From NCBI GenBank assembly GCA_025529335.1, contig JAMYHX010000040.1, forward strand, positions 92,809 through 156,808: DNA of 64,000 nt, given 5' to 3'. Under the pieces are notes generated by a model that worked only from the letters and a program-made list of their open reading frames with translations, made no database searches and was not told where the DNA came from. Origin of the DNA: Rhizopus sp. PT2906. Its lineage: Eukaryota > Mucoromycota > Mucoromycetes > Mucorales > Rhizopodaceae. Of this stretch, positions 1 to 12,000 are shown in pieces. Position 1 is the first letter of the stretch. The number at the start of each line of letters is the position of its first letter. Both the position numbers and the translations under genes were made by a program.

Positions 1-1053
1 CCATCGGTTCAGCTTCTGCATCAAATAATAACTCCTTTTTGCTATCCTTTCCTTTTGAGTAAAATGATTGATGACTCCAGCGGCCCGAGAGTTGGTATTG
101 AACTTTGTCATCGTGATAAATCCATCCCTTGATGTGATTATATTCTCCACCAAACCATGGCTTGGGCACAAACTCAATTGTTGCCTTTGTGTTATTGCTG
201 CCCACAATTGTACATACTCCTCCTAATTCAATAAAGGCTCCACCAGTAAGTACACCTCGAATAAGAATGTCTGGAAAATCAAGCATGTATTGCTCATCGT
301 ATTGCTTGAGATATAATACAGCTCGCCCCACTTGTTCAACACGGATAGAAGTTCCTTTGAATTTTGACTTTTGTCCAGCTATCGTATACAATGTGAGTAA
401 GTGGTGTTAAGGGTAACCAGATATATACTTACTATGACCGTTTAAACTGACACCTGCCTTTTCGTCTTCGAGATAAAAGGCAGAAATTGGGGGGTGATGA
501 CAGACTTGCTCACAGATGCATTTAGCATCGCCCATGGTACAAAAAAATTGCTCACCCAAGATTGGATTATAAGGCTTCTTTTCAAATTTACCACCTGTGC
601 AACGAGAAGCGTAACTACCCCATAGAGTAGAAATGAACCAGCGACAGATAGACAACATGCGGTCTATTTTGATTTGTAAGCACTTGTTTCATTATGCTCT
701 ATTTCTTTTACCTTCAGGAGATTGTGCTTGACTAACAGCTTGGAAAAGAGCAGGATGATCACCCCAATAGGTGCTACATAAAGAAGTGAATAAAACGATC
801 TCGAGTGTGTCTATAGTTATTACCCATATTCTAATAAAGAGAGACCATTCAAGAAGAAAGCTGGACAGGTGAGTGAAGAGAGGTCACCTGTGAAGCTGAT
901 AACTACTTTTAAAAACTCTTTAAACTCTCTAAATTGACTCTTTTCTTCCAAGTTCTTGACGGATAACTTGTCGACATCATTTTCTGAAGGTGGTTCATCA
1001 TCCAAAGCCTTGCTATTATTCTTTTTGTCTTTGCTTCCAAATCCTATAGCCAT
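1..1053 (-). CDS. Oxysterol-binding protein homologue (Osh4/Kes1-like), 3' end outside window
   Basis: Lipid-transfer protein of the OSBP/ORP family, which exchanges sterols and PI4P between membranes. The model has four exons: 1053-824, 773-712, 663-433 and 378-1, with introns of 50, 49 and 54 bp. The joined product reads through the family landmarks. NPILGEQFF corresponds to the NPxLGE fingerprint and EQVCHHPPIS to the EQVSHHPP sterol/PI4P pocket motif. Further on come KPWFGGEYN and YQLSGRWS. There is no room for a PH domain or ankyrin repeats before the ORD domain, so this is a short Osh4-type protein. The start ATG at 1053 gives a Lys/Asp-rich N-terminus. The C-terminus lies before position 1. 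The second H-H-P-P residue context has Cys where Ser is usual. Confidence 0.93.
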
Positions 1054-2120
1054 TTTTTGATAGAAATAAAAGGAAATCCGGAAAAAATAAAAGAGAGAGA
1101 GAAAAAAAGGGAAATTATCTCTAATCTTTTTCGCTCATAGAAAATAAAGCCGGAGTTTAGACGCAAGAGTTTAATCCCATGTGTTGTAAGTACAATAGCG
1201 AATGAAGGATATATTACATCATTAACCCTATTTTCTATTCTATACATTTCATATAAAATCTCCAATATTATGAATAACCTATCATCTATTCAAAAAGAGC
1301 ATTGTCAAGTGCTCGGATCAAAATGCAGCAAGCCTGTGACGGACAATGACCGTTCTATACAGCTGTTTAAAGATATTTTTAAACAGCGAATGTAACTTGA
1401 ACGTGATGGTTGTACACTGTCAGAAATAAATATATCTCTGTGACTCGTATAAATTGTATTATAAATATATATCAATCGCATTCAGAAATAAGACGTGTTG
1501 AAGCCATTGCATTCTTCTTTTATATGTAACTCTTTGCTTTGACAATGAAAACTCGCTTCTAGGAATAATTTGAGAACAATGCAACCTGATATTCCTCTGA
1601 TATGTTTTTATTTTTTTTTTACTTTAGTCTTTTCTGATGTATATTATATCATTTATCTTATGTAATCATCACAGTGCTATGAAAAAGTGTTCTAAATGAA
1701 GCTGACGTTCTGACAGGCAGTCAGTTTTGAAAAAGCCTAGAGCAACCAATAAGGAATATATTAAGGTTAGCTCTTTTCCTTGTCTGGCATAATGAAGGTT
1801 TCTTATATAAGTCAATTTCGATCTCATAGTCAATCCCCTTTGACACAAATAAAACAGTTCTGCAGTTTATATTAAATGTACAAACAATAACAATTGTAAT
1901 TCATCAGTGCGTCTATGTGTGTGTGGGTGTTCGATGCTACATTATTTCATAATGTTGCATTTTTTGAATATTCGATATACAAATATTTTAAGCAAACTTG
2001 TAAATAAATAATACTTGTTATCACAAGTGTTTTTTTATTTCTGTATGAAAATGAAATGAAAATTACATTAAAAGAGCAAGTTAATATTAACTAATGAAGA
2101 TATGACAAGTTGGAGTTTGA
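1054..2120. other. Intergenic, no gene seen
   Basis: AT-rich spacer between the 5' end of the OSBP gene and the 3' end of calreticulin. It should hold the OSBP promoter and the calreticulin 3' UTR. The short open frame at 1044-1265 is low-complexity and overlaps the OSBP leader. I see no RNA gene or repeat. Confidence 0.6.
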
Positions 2121-3453
2121 TTATAATTCGTCTCTAGCGGGCTTCTTGGCAGCATCTGCTTCAACAGCTTCTTCGACAGCGTCTTCAAGGGCTTCAAGGA
2201 TTTCTTCTTCCTTGGGTGTTTCTGGCTCTTGGTCTTTCTTTGCGTCCTTTTCAGCTTCTTCAGCCTTTGCCTTATTTTCAGCATCGACCTTTTCCTCATG
2301 TGCCTTCTTGGCATCTTCTTCCTTCTCATGAAGATCCTTTGTTTCGTTGCGAACCTTTTCAGCTTCTTCGATATCGTCAGTGATGAGGATGTTGTCAAAG
2401 ATAGTACCAGACTTCACTTGCCAGACATCAATACCAACGTTTGCAAAATCATAAGCATAGATCTCATTGTCGACCTTGTAATCTGGGTTATCAATCAGAG
2501 GGTGTTCCCATTCTCCCTTATAAGCAGGGTTAGGGATCTTCTTAGGTGTCCAGGGACCTTTATAATCGGGATTTGCGATCGAAGGAGCTTCCCATTCACC
2601 ATCCATGTCATCATCCCAATCTTCAGGCTTCTTAGCATTAGGGTCAGGAATAAATTCAGGGATATCATCATAACCTTCGGGCTTAACATCATTAGGGTCA
2701 TCAATCAAAGCGTCATCAACCCAGTCAGCAGGCTTGACAGCATTAGGGTCCTTGATTTGCTTGGGAGGCAAAAAGTCCCAGTCTTCAAGAAGAGATCCGG
2801 AGGCCTTCTTGTCAGAGTCAACCAAGATTTCATATGTTTGATCAGGTTTAACAATAAGAGTGTAGGTATGAGTTAAAGTATCTTTAGGGGCTGAGATGGT
2901 CTTTTTGAAATCATAGTTGGTACCATTATAGTTGAAGATGGCATGTACGATGGATTTAGGACCACAGATATCAGGGCCAAACATGATATTGTATGAGGTG
3001 TCACCATTGAATGTTTTGGGGTCAAATTCACCACCGAAGAACTAAGAAAACAGTGTGAATAATTTGCCTCTTTCTCAAAAAAAAAAAAAAAAAAAAAACG
3101 CGTGTATTCAAACTCTGTTTTACCTTCAAATAACTTCCACCACAGTCAATGTCTTGTTCATTCTTGACATCAAACTGAATGACAAGGTTCTTGTCCTTGT
3201 TTGTGAATGGCTTTGTCTTGGAAGAGACAGCATAGAAGCGATAGTCCTCGGTTGTTCTTAAACCAGCATTGGCCTTTTCGTCTACGTACCATTTACCAGG
3301 ACTTACTTCAAGTTTACCAAGATCTTCGCGGTAAGTGGAAGGAGTCCAACGGTCTTTCCAACCTTCACCATCAGAGAAAGTTTCGTGAAAGAAGACTTCA
3401 GCAGAGGCAAGAGCAGCAAGACCCAAGATGGCGGTGATGGTGGGAATCTTCAT
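2121..3453 (-). CDS. Calreticulin, ER lectin chaperone
   Basis: Soluble Ca2+-binding lectin chaperone of the ER that retains monoglucosylated glycoproteins during folding. Two exons (3453-3124 and 3041-2121) with an 82-bp intron give 416 aa, the usual size. Residues 1-18 form a signal peptide. The N-domain holds CGGSYLK and MFGPDICGP. The P-domain has the expected two repeat types: I-x-DP-x-KP-x-W-D units (DPNAVKPADW, DPNDVKPEGY, DPNAKKPEDW) followed by GxW-x-P-x-I-NPxY units. The C-terminal part is acidic, and the protein ends in RDEL, an HDEL/KDEL-type ER retrieval signal. There is no transmembrane helix, so it is calreticulin rather than calnexin. The intron contains a homopurine/homopyrimidine run of about 20 A on the + strand. 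Confidence 0.96.
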
Positions 3454-3549
3454 TTTGTTTGTTTTTTATTGACAAAGTAAAAAGAAAAAGAAAGAAAAGA
3501 AAAGGTACAAGTGAAATATATAAAAATTTCTAGAAAAAAAATATAACGG

Positions 3550-3590
3550 CTGGAACGTGGCAGACTGATATATAATACAGGCCAATAACA
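3550..3590 (-). promoter_or_regulatory. Candidate ER-stress element upstream of calreticulin
   Basis: About 100 bp upstream of the calreticulin ATG the coding strand carries GCCACGT (plus-strand cgtgg at 3556-3560). An inverted CCAAT core (ccaat near 3582) lies about 20 bp further upstream. CCACG and CCAAT are the two halves of the animal ERSE, and the first resembles the UPRE core, but the spacing is not the canonical 9 bp. This is a weak sequence match offered only as a candidate. Confidence 0.25.
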
Positions 3591-3796
3591 CAAATTCCTG
3601 CAAAATTGACCACTGATTGATGGCATCAAATGATTGGATAAAATCATTGTTAATTCTGCTAAAATTAGGTACAAGGTAACATTAAAGGAAAACTATCAAG
3701 AATGAATACATAAACAAGAACTTTTTCGATAATGAAATGACGACACGTAATAGCCTTATTTATTGTAGTTATCCCAAATTGAACTAATTTTATCTA

Positions 3797-4377
3797 TTAT
3801 TCTTTTATGGCATCAAGTCCTTTCAAGACTGTCTCTGGTAAGCCTTTAATTGGACGTCTATTGATTGGATCAACAAATACATGAGTAAATCCACCGACTA
3901 CAGAGGCCAAAGGTTGTTCATTTTCAAACAATCCAACACGATAGGTGACACTTGACTTGCCTATTTTAGAGATACAAAGTCCAGCATGGATGATACTTGG
4001 ATAAGATGCGGGGGCGTAAAAGTTGGCTGAACTAGATACGACCAATCCAATCGGTTTACCCGCTTTATTAGGTTCTAATCCACAGTTTTTGATAAGATAT
4101 TCATTAATGACTGTATCAAAGTAATGATAATATATAGAATTGTTTATATGGCCATACTGATCATTATCACTCCATCTACACAATTGTTATTATTGAACTA
4201 GAAAAAGATGATATTTTATAACCTTGTTTGAATAGGCAAGAAGTATTTATAATGTAGTCTTTCTCTAAATGTCTCCTTCTTTGCTTCCGTTTGTACGTGC
4301 CTTGATATAGTCGATAACCTTTCTTGAGCTCCCATGGTTCTTTTAAGTAAAGGAAAAGCTGCTTGGAAAAACAACAT
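3797..4377 (-). CDS. Hotdog-fold acyl-CoA thioesterase (4HBT type), probably mitochondrial
   Basis: Two exons (4377-4223 and 4175-3797) joined over a 47-bp intron. The catalytic segment is restored only by splicing and reads TRWSDNDQYGHINNSIYY. This is the D-x-x-G-H-x-N-N motif of 4-hydroxybenzoyl-CoA-type thioesterases, with the Asp as catalytic residue. The product is about 177 aa, a single hotdog domain. The N-terminus from 4377 (MLFFQAAFPLLKRT) is hydrophobic and basic without acidic residues, which suggests a mitochondrial presequence. An internal ATG at 4335 would omit it. The substrate cannot be read from the sequence. The spliced reading is preferred because the motif is complete and the frame closes. 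Confidence 0.85.
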
Positions 4378-4469
4378 GAATAAGCAAAAAAAAAAAGAGA
4401 TTCTTCACTCCGCATGTGATATGCAAAAGCTGAGTATTAACTAACAGGCACGGCATAAAAATGGGTACT

Positions 4470-6920
4470 TTAATGCTTTGGTTTTATTGCATGCAAGACT
4501 CTACCATAAAACGATGCAGTCCTCTTTACTTTGTTACTCTTTCTTGAGGGATATTTTGCTTCCTGCTTTTGGTCACGTAATGACATCCAAAACTCTTTTA
4601 AAGGCTGGTCAACTATGTGTGATATATTGGAGGTAACAGACACACTGTGGCGCCGTTGGTGGGTTGATGGCACATTCTTTTCACTCTCTGTTGGATAATG
4701 GCATATTAAGTACTGGTTTTCCAACTTGAAATATTCCAAGATTTTCCTTGTTTTTTCTAATTCCTTTTCCAAGGCTTTATTCTTTTGAATAACATCAGTC
4801 CATTCTACTTCCTTTCTTTTCTTTTCCTCCGCTAATTCATCCATTTCTGCTTTCATGACTAGTAGTCTGTCTACCAGCGCCATCTGCCCTTCATTGACCA
4901 TATCGAATTTGGACTGTACGTGTTCGAGCTCTTGTGAAAGTTTTTCGCACTGTTGCTCTAAATCTTTGGTGTGCGTCACTTCTCCAGAAAGACATGTACT
5001 TGCTTTTGATAGTACACTTGTCATATCATCAGTGTATGATTGAACATTTTCGGCAATTTTTAAGCTTTTTAAAGTCGACATGGAGTTTTCTCCTTCAAAA
5101 CCTTGTTGTAGTGCTAAATCTGGCGAGATCCTGTTACTGCTATCTATCTTTTCTAAACAGTATCTACGCTCAAGTTCTAAAATAGTCAACTTTAGCGCAT
5201 CCCGTTCGCATTCTAAATCTTCTTTATCATATCTCATTTCCTGTAGTTCATCCAGCGCCTTTTGATGATCTTTTCGTAAATGTTCTATTTCAAGCTGAAG
5301 ATTGCTACCAAGATAAGGAGTGGTCAAACTTTGAGGTGTTGATGGTAGAGATTGGTTCTGTATTGAGCTACAGCTGCAAAAAGAACTAATGCTCAATCTT
5401 CTTTGAATCGACGACGCTTCCTCCGCGACAAACAATGGTGTGGTCGTATCCTTGGCAGAAACAGAGGACCATCGTTTTCTCAATGGAGGCTTGGAAGGTT
5501 GTATTTTAGCAGGATACATCGTAGACGAGCGTTTCAACTCTTGACGTGTCTTTTTCTTTCGCTTCCAAAACATTCCTAACCGACCCGTTGCTCTGTTTAG
5601 CTTTCGATGCTGTTCTCCTTCATCTGCAGCGTATTGAGCATGGAGTGCGTCTAGCTTTTCTTTAGTAATAATGTGGGAAAGTGAAACGGCATCCCGGATG
5701 ACATTTCCGTAATTTTCAGCATAGGGTAAACACAGCTTTCGTGAGGTAACAAAATCCAATATATCTTCAAATTCTTCTAATTTTGATATAATGTGATCTG
5801 CAGACCTTTTGAGCATGGCGATCGCTATACGCATAATGGTCTCTGCTGCTCCTTCTGCGAATATGATGTCATAGATTCGATTGACAAGCCCCATAGGAAG
5901 CGCATAAGCAAACAAAGTCAAGAACCACTGTGATGCGTACATGGCTGCGTGAATTCCATGTTGCATAAAATGACATGATAAATCTGGAAGTATCTCATGA
6001 AGGAGTTTTGAAAATTGATAAAGACGTAACTGGAGTCCTTCCATATGAAGAGTAAACATGGATCTCATCTCATACGTTTCCATTAATCTAACGAAGACAC
6101 AAAATGATGGTACTTCAGGCATCTGCTTCAATAATGAGTCAATCTATTAAGGATAGTAGCTTATACTTACATTCATCAAGAGTGGACCAACAAGAAAGGC
6201 TAATCCTTGACAGTACCCGACTTCAGTATCATAAAGACTGTATGCTTCAAGTATTCGTTTCATGGCAGTTTGTCCGCTCCCGTTTTCTTGCTTAAACATG
6301 TCAATTCGAGGAAACGTTCTTGCCAGGTCACGTTGAATTATCCTCTCGTGTGGTGATCTCTCTTGGCATAGCTGACCATAAACAGTTTCCAAATGTAATG
6401 ACGCGGATTTCGACATGGCTTGCCAAATCAAGCCTCTTACACGCGCAGGAATTCCTGAACGTAACTTGAGAGATAATAGGTGTGGTAGTCTCAGCGCCAC
6501 TTGATCCGAATCCTGAATGACGGCTTCCCAAAACCCCCAATCGATTTCTTCTTCCTCGTTAAGTGATACGATGTTGTCCTTGACTAGCCGCTGTAGTGTG
6601 CTAAAGTGAGCCCTAAGTTCATTGGAATGAATAAAGATCGATTTTGGATCTTTTTCTAGTAGCGCGTTTTGTCGCTCTATCTGTGCCAAGATAAACGCTG
6701 TTGACTCCTGCAGATAGAGAAAAACGTGTGAATTAAAAAATATATAGCCAAGTAAACAAATTACCTGTGGCGGTAAACGTGCGTTTTCTTCTTGGAGTCT
6801 GTCGAATAGTCTGTTATCATGTGTGTCGTCTTTATTAAGCCTGTTTGGTAGCAGGAAGTCGGGTTCGGTATTTGAAAATGTATGTGCGGCTGGTGCTATA
6901 TGTGATGCAAGTGTTGACAT
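4470..6920 (-). CDS. TBC-domain Rab GTPase-activating protein with C-terminal coiled coil
   Basis: Three exons (6920-6765, 6707-6171, 6122-4470; introns 57 and 48 bp) give 781 aa. The TBC domain spans about residues 130-400. Its arginine finger sits in SGIPARVRGLIWQ (Arg about 143) and the glutamine finger in VGYCQGLAF (Gln about 219), so it should be catalytically competent. The join over the second intron restores GPLLMNMPEVPSFCV, a typical TBC segment. A basic/Ser-rich linker follows, then long heptad-like Glu/Lys/Leu stretches (about 470-690). This TBC-plus-coiled-coil order matches the EVI5/RABGAP1 and fungal Gyp5 group. GAPs of this kind inactivate Rabs on Golgi or endosomal membranes. 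The specific Rab target cannot be inferred. Confidence 0.92.
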
Positions 6921-7437
6921 CTAAACAAGGGTGAAAAAGAAAAAGAAAACAAGTGCAAAAAAGGATAGAAAGAAAAGAGGAAAGAGGAAAGTTGAAAGAA
7001 AAAAAGGGGGAATAGACCATGACTACTCAGAAATGCAAGGGGTTTGCTAGTTTTACAAAGAAACAAATATAAAAACAACAAATGACAGGGTGAGAAAAAG
7101 GAGGTAAAGACGTTCCAGTAGTATATACTTTTTTTTTGATAAGAATGCAAAAAGCTACATTAATGTATAAAAATGAATTACAGAGTATGAATGATTAAGA
7201 AAGGGATTAAATAGATGTTTTCTATTTTGTTAGGGCTGTGAGTTTGTTATCATAGTAATATGCATAAGCATGCTTTTAACTGAGATAACCGTAAGAAATA
7301 CAAATTTCACTGAAGCTACTTGGTTAATCACATTGATAAAATGCTTTTGTATGTTCATATGCGTATGTTTATTTGATATTGGGTAAATGCAATATAGCAG
7401 AGAAAGAGAGAGATGAAATATACAGTGTAGGCAAGAG
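6921..7437. other. Intergenic: TBC leader and glutamine synthetase 3' flank
   Basis: The stretch next to the TBC gene (about 6925-7020) is almost all purine on the plus strand, so the TBC 5' leader is a CT-rich tract typical of fungal promoters. The rest is AT-rich 3' flank of the glutamine synthetase gene. No further gene is seen; the open frames here are low-complexity. Confidence 0.6.
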
Positions 7438-8560
7438 TTAAGCGTCGGGTAAGAAAGTTGATTCAACAATGATGCTCGTAACTCTATAAGGATCAATATT
7501 GGAGGCAGGGCGACGATCTTCCAAATAGCCTTTGCCTTCAATACCGACATGACGAGGAATACGAATAGAAGCACCACGATTAGCGACACCGTAACTGAAC
7601 TGATCGATGTGTCCAGTTTCATGTCTACCAGTCAGACGTTGATCATTATCTTCACCGTAAACGGCAATATGTTCAGCGTGACGTAATCCCATCTTCTTGA
7701 TAGCCTTTTCAATGGCAGCAATACCACCCTCTTGACGCATTTCTTCAGTAGAAAAGTTTGTGTGACAACCAGCGCCGTTCCAATCACCCTTGATAGGCTT
7801 AGGATGAATAGAGACAATGATACCAAAGTCTTCTGAAACACGTTCCAAGATATAACGAGAAATCCAAAGATGATCTCCCATATCAATACCTTCACATGGA
7901 CCTACTTGAAATTCAAATTGACCTGGAGCCACTTCAGCATTGACACCTGAAATGTTGACACCTGCATACAAGCAAGCGCGATAGTGAGCCTCCACAATGT
8001 CTCGACCGAAGATCTTTCCTGCACCAACACCGCAGTAATATTTGCCCTGCGTATCATATATCAGTATATATTGATACTTCTTGTTTGTTTTTATTTACCT
8101 GTGGCTCAGGAAATCCGTGCATCGGCCAACCATAAGGTTTTCCTGTAGCAGGGTCGAATAGCATGTATTCTTGTTCAATACCAAACCAAGGCTTGGCATC
8201 AGCATGGGCCGCCATGATTTTCTTGCAAGCGTGACGGTAGTTGGTAGCATGAGGCGTACCATCGTTATTAAAGGTCTCACAAAGGACAATCTTATTATTG
8301 CCACGACGGAAAGGATCAGCAAACAAGGCCACGGGTTGAATCAGGATATCAGAGTCATGACCTTCGGCTTGGCCAGTAGAAGAGCCATCAAAGTTCCATT
8401 CTGGTAATTCACTAGCAGACGTAGGGACGAAATCAACCGTCCTTGTCTTGCTTCTTAAGCCATTTTTGGCGTCAATCCAAACGTATTCTACTTGAACTTT
8501 TTCGCCTTGAGGGAGAGAGAGGTATTTTTGGAGAAGAGTGGTATTTGAAACAACAGCCAT
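7438..8560 (-). CDS. Glutamine synthetase (eukaryotic type II)
   Basis: Catalyses ATP-dependent condensation of glutamate and ammonium to glutamine in the cytosol. Two exons (8560-8099 and 8046-7438) with a 52-bp intron give 356 aa, the normal length of eukaryotic GSII. Landmarks include WNFDGSSTGQAEG, the metal/glutamate-binding GIEQEYMLFD, NAEVAPGQFEFQVGP, KGDWNGAGCHTNFS for ATP binding, and NRGASIRIPRHV with the conserved arginines. The splice join gives GFPEPQ-GKYYCGVGAGKIFGR without a gap. Codon use is strongly biased toward C/G-ending synonyms compared with the neighbours, as expected for a highly expressed gene. Confidence 0.97.
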
Positions 8561-9052
8561 AATGTAATGCTATAATGGAAAGAAAGCAAGTCGTTGCGTT
8601 TCCTTTATATACAAAATTAAGATCATGTGGTTTTTATCAGTTGAGGGATGATGGAAATCTATTTATCTCAACCAAAACAAGTAAAAATACCTTTATCTTT
8701 TGTAACCATATCCAGAGAATCCACTTTACCTATCTTGGGTTAGAATTTTAACCAATCTTGTCATGGCCCTGGATCTGCTGTATTTAAGAAAATCTCCTAA
8801 ACTACAGTCTATTTATAAAGCAAACTAAAATGCTAAAATATACGTGTATATATGTGTATATATATATATACAAAAACACGGTTACTATGGTTTTACCATA
8901 GCAACTATCACTAGGGCTGTGGCATAGTTTGTATATGCGTGTGTAACAGATTGAGCAGTTAATCTTATCTTTACTCTTATCACTGATGTTTATTTATATA
9001 GGTACAAGGTTCGTGAGAAAGCTTATTTCTTTTTCTCTTATTGTCAAGTGGA
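8561..9052. other. Intergenic between FAB1 3' end and glutamine synthetase promoter
   Basis: Holds an alternating TA/TG tract at about 8837-8872. Just after it a perfect 7-bp hairpin with a 3-base loop (ctatggt / accatag) lies at 8885-8901. It is AT-rich and no coding sequence is visible. Confidence 0.5.
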
Positions 9053-12000
9053 TTAATTATGTAAAAGAGTCCAAAAATCGGGTATCATCACAAAGTAAAG
9101 ATCAATAGCTGATCGAAATCGACGTCGATACATTTTTGGGGATATAATAGTTGGATCCCTTTTGACACCACCCAACATACCTGATTCTTTTACCCAGCTC
9201 TCAAGTTTCTTATCCCAGGTATACGTTCGAAAAAAGTCTATATAGAGAGAGAGTTATGGTATATGAAGGCTTAGCAAGGAACATATATATCATTACCAAC
9301 TATGCCAACTACAATCTCATTTTTCTCGTCATCAAATCCAACCAACAGTGAATAATCCATCACATCAATTTGAACCAGGAATTGTGTATCATTATATAAT
9401 GAATCACTTAGGTTATTCTTGGTATCTACCCTCATATAAAGTGGTGTTTTGCTAATCACTAAAAGAAACCCCCATCAGTCGAATACACAATCAGTTGAAT
9501 TCATACTTACTCTCTACCAAGTTTTCATCCAAGAAGACTTCAATATCCTTTCCTGTCTTTGCTGCATATCTATTCCTTAAAGACCCCTTTAGATCATATG
9601 CCTATACAACCATTAGTCCCATTACAGATAAGTAGGGCGTTGAACCAACCATTTTGACAGTATGCTCATAAAATAAATTCTCCATAACAAGGATATCCAT
9701 CTTCATAGATTTACCGCTTACATTGTTATAAAAACCAATGCGATATAAACCAAATATTTTACATAAAACTGTTGGTATCTATTATAAGTGTGAGTAAATT
9801 GTTGGAGGAATCTGTAAGGTTTCATATTTACTCCTTTATCAAACACCTCATTAAACATGTACATAAAATACTTGTTGGCTGATCCGACAAATGCATCCAT
9901 TTCAAACTTGGATATTTGCTTGATTAAAAACCTTTCATCTATAAGGGAAATTAACATAAGCAACAGAATACATGAGTGTATACTATCAACCTTTTGTCTT
10001 TAGGAAGGTTGATCCCGATTTGCCTCCTGCTGTATTCCAGACATTACATCGGGCAAGCGATGATATAAATGTTTCTCCACATCCACACATTTTTCTAAAC
10101 ATATCAAATTGCTCCGCATAGTATATTTTACATGTAAAACTTGTTGATCCTCCCTTAAAAGCTAAAGATATGTTAATACAAACCATCAACAATTAAAAAC
10201 AACGCATATTACAGAATCTCCATGGCCTTTCAGCTTCACCGGTTTCAGGAAACATATCTGAATAAAATAGCTTGTCATCTGTCGGTGCATCAGATACGAC
10301 ACTGGATATAGACGCACTCTCCTGTCGATTATTTACTACTTTGGACATTCGTAATGCCTGTCTCTTTTCTAATTTCTCTCGATAAAAAGTACTTGCAAGC
10401 ATGTATGATATGATACTACTTGGTTCGTCTTCTCTTACGAGAATGTTAGAATCGGCAAAGATATGTTCCGTAGGGGAGCTAATCATTCACGTGAGCACAA
10501 TCACACACACACACAACAACAACGTTTATACTTACAATGGATACTCTAACGGGAGTAAATTGCTTATACTCTTTTCAGCAAGTACATACGTAATAGCTTT
10601 CATGATTGAATTTTTTCCGCTACCATTGGTGGACCAGTCAAGATCAGTAGGCGTGACTCCATGATCTACAAAGAGTTAACAATTAAACATCATCTGCACT
10701 TAATCATACCTAAATCGAGAAGCACAGCAGTCTTTGATTGATTGTCCTTTTTATCTCCTGCATATAGACCAGTCTCGACACTTAGGAAGGGTAAAGTATT
10801 ATTTGACATCTGTAACTGATGCTCCTTATTGAACTGCTGAAGTTCTAGAATACTTGGTACTGTGTCTCTTCCTAAACATTCATCATATTCATCCATGTGT
10901 ACCAGCGAGAATGTTGTATGTTGAAATGGTAAGCGCTCATCTGAATTATAGTCATATTCTTCTTCGTCATCATCGTCGTCATCATCTGATACTCCAAACT
11001 TGCCTTCGTCCGATGATGACAGAGAGTCATCATCATGCGCAATCTCCTTGATTTTGGTATATACCTCTAAAGACGCCTTGCTTGGTAATCTTTCTCTTAA
11101 ATCTCTACCATTCGCTAGTTTTCTTCGTGATATGGGAATAGGTAAATGTGAAGGCTGGTGGTATGTTACTCTGCTTGGGGATTTTTGATGAAGCAGAGGT
11201 GTAGCAACGGGTATACGCCCTCTTATCGGCAGCTTGCTACTGCTACCCTGTTCAGTCACTGTCCTAGAGTAAGGCCTTGTAGTCTCTTGAGTCATACGTG
11301 AATGATGTTTATCATCAGGAGGAATAAACCCAAATCGGTATCCATATCTCGTCGCTGGTATGCCTTGAGACTTTCTTGAAGCGTAATATCCACGATAGGG
11401 TTTTGCTGCTTGATCTGTATGACTAGCTAATGCAGGGCCAGATGATGTCATGTAGCTGGTGCTTGTTTCATAAAATGATCGGCGATTAGCTACCTTATCG
11501 GTTGTTTCAAGTGCCTTGTGATGTGACAATGTTCGCTTATGACGTGGAGTAACTCCAGATGATGGCGAGCTCTTGGATCTACAAACGGTTGGTTCAGGTA
11601 GTAACCCCGTCAGTCGCTGATAGGCCGTTGGTGCCACATGACGAGCAAAAGCTGACTGTATATCCTGCCTTTCACTTGGCGTATAGAGAATTGCCTCATC
11701 TTGAATCATGACAGTTGGTGTAGGTTGTGGCGAAGGTGTATGTGCGTCTTCATAGATCATGGATTTTTCTAAAAATTTCTGTCGCTGCTGCTTGTCGACT
11801 GAGGAACTAAGAGCAGTAGCCAATAGCCCGGCCTTTGATGGCGTATCCTTCATCAATTCCAATGACAATCTTCTAGCTACGCTCGGGTCCAGTGTTTCTT
11901 CAGTGGCCGATCGGCTCAATGGTACGCTCCTGCTGTTTTCTGCAGAGCTGCCTAGAAAGGCACTCGATGATGTATTGACATCTGCAGCATCTTGCAAAAA

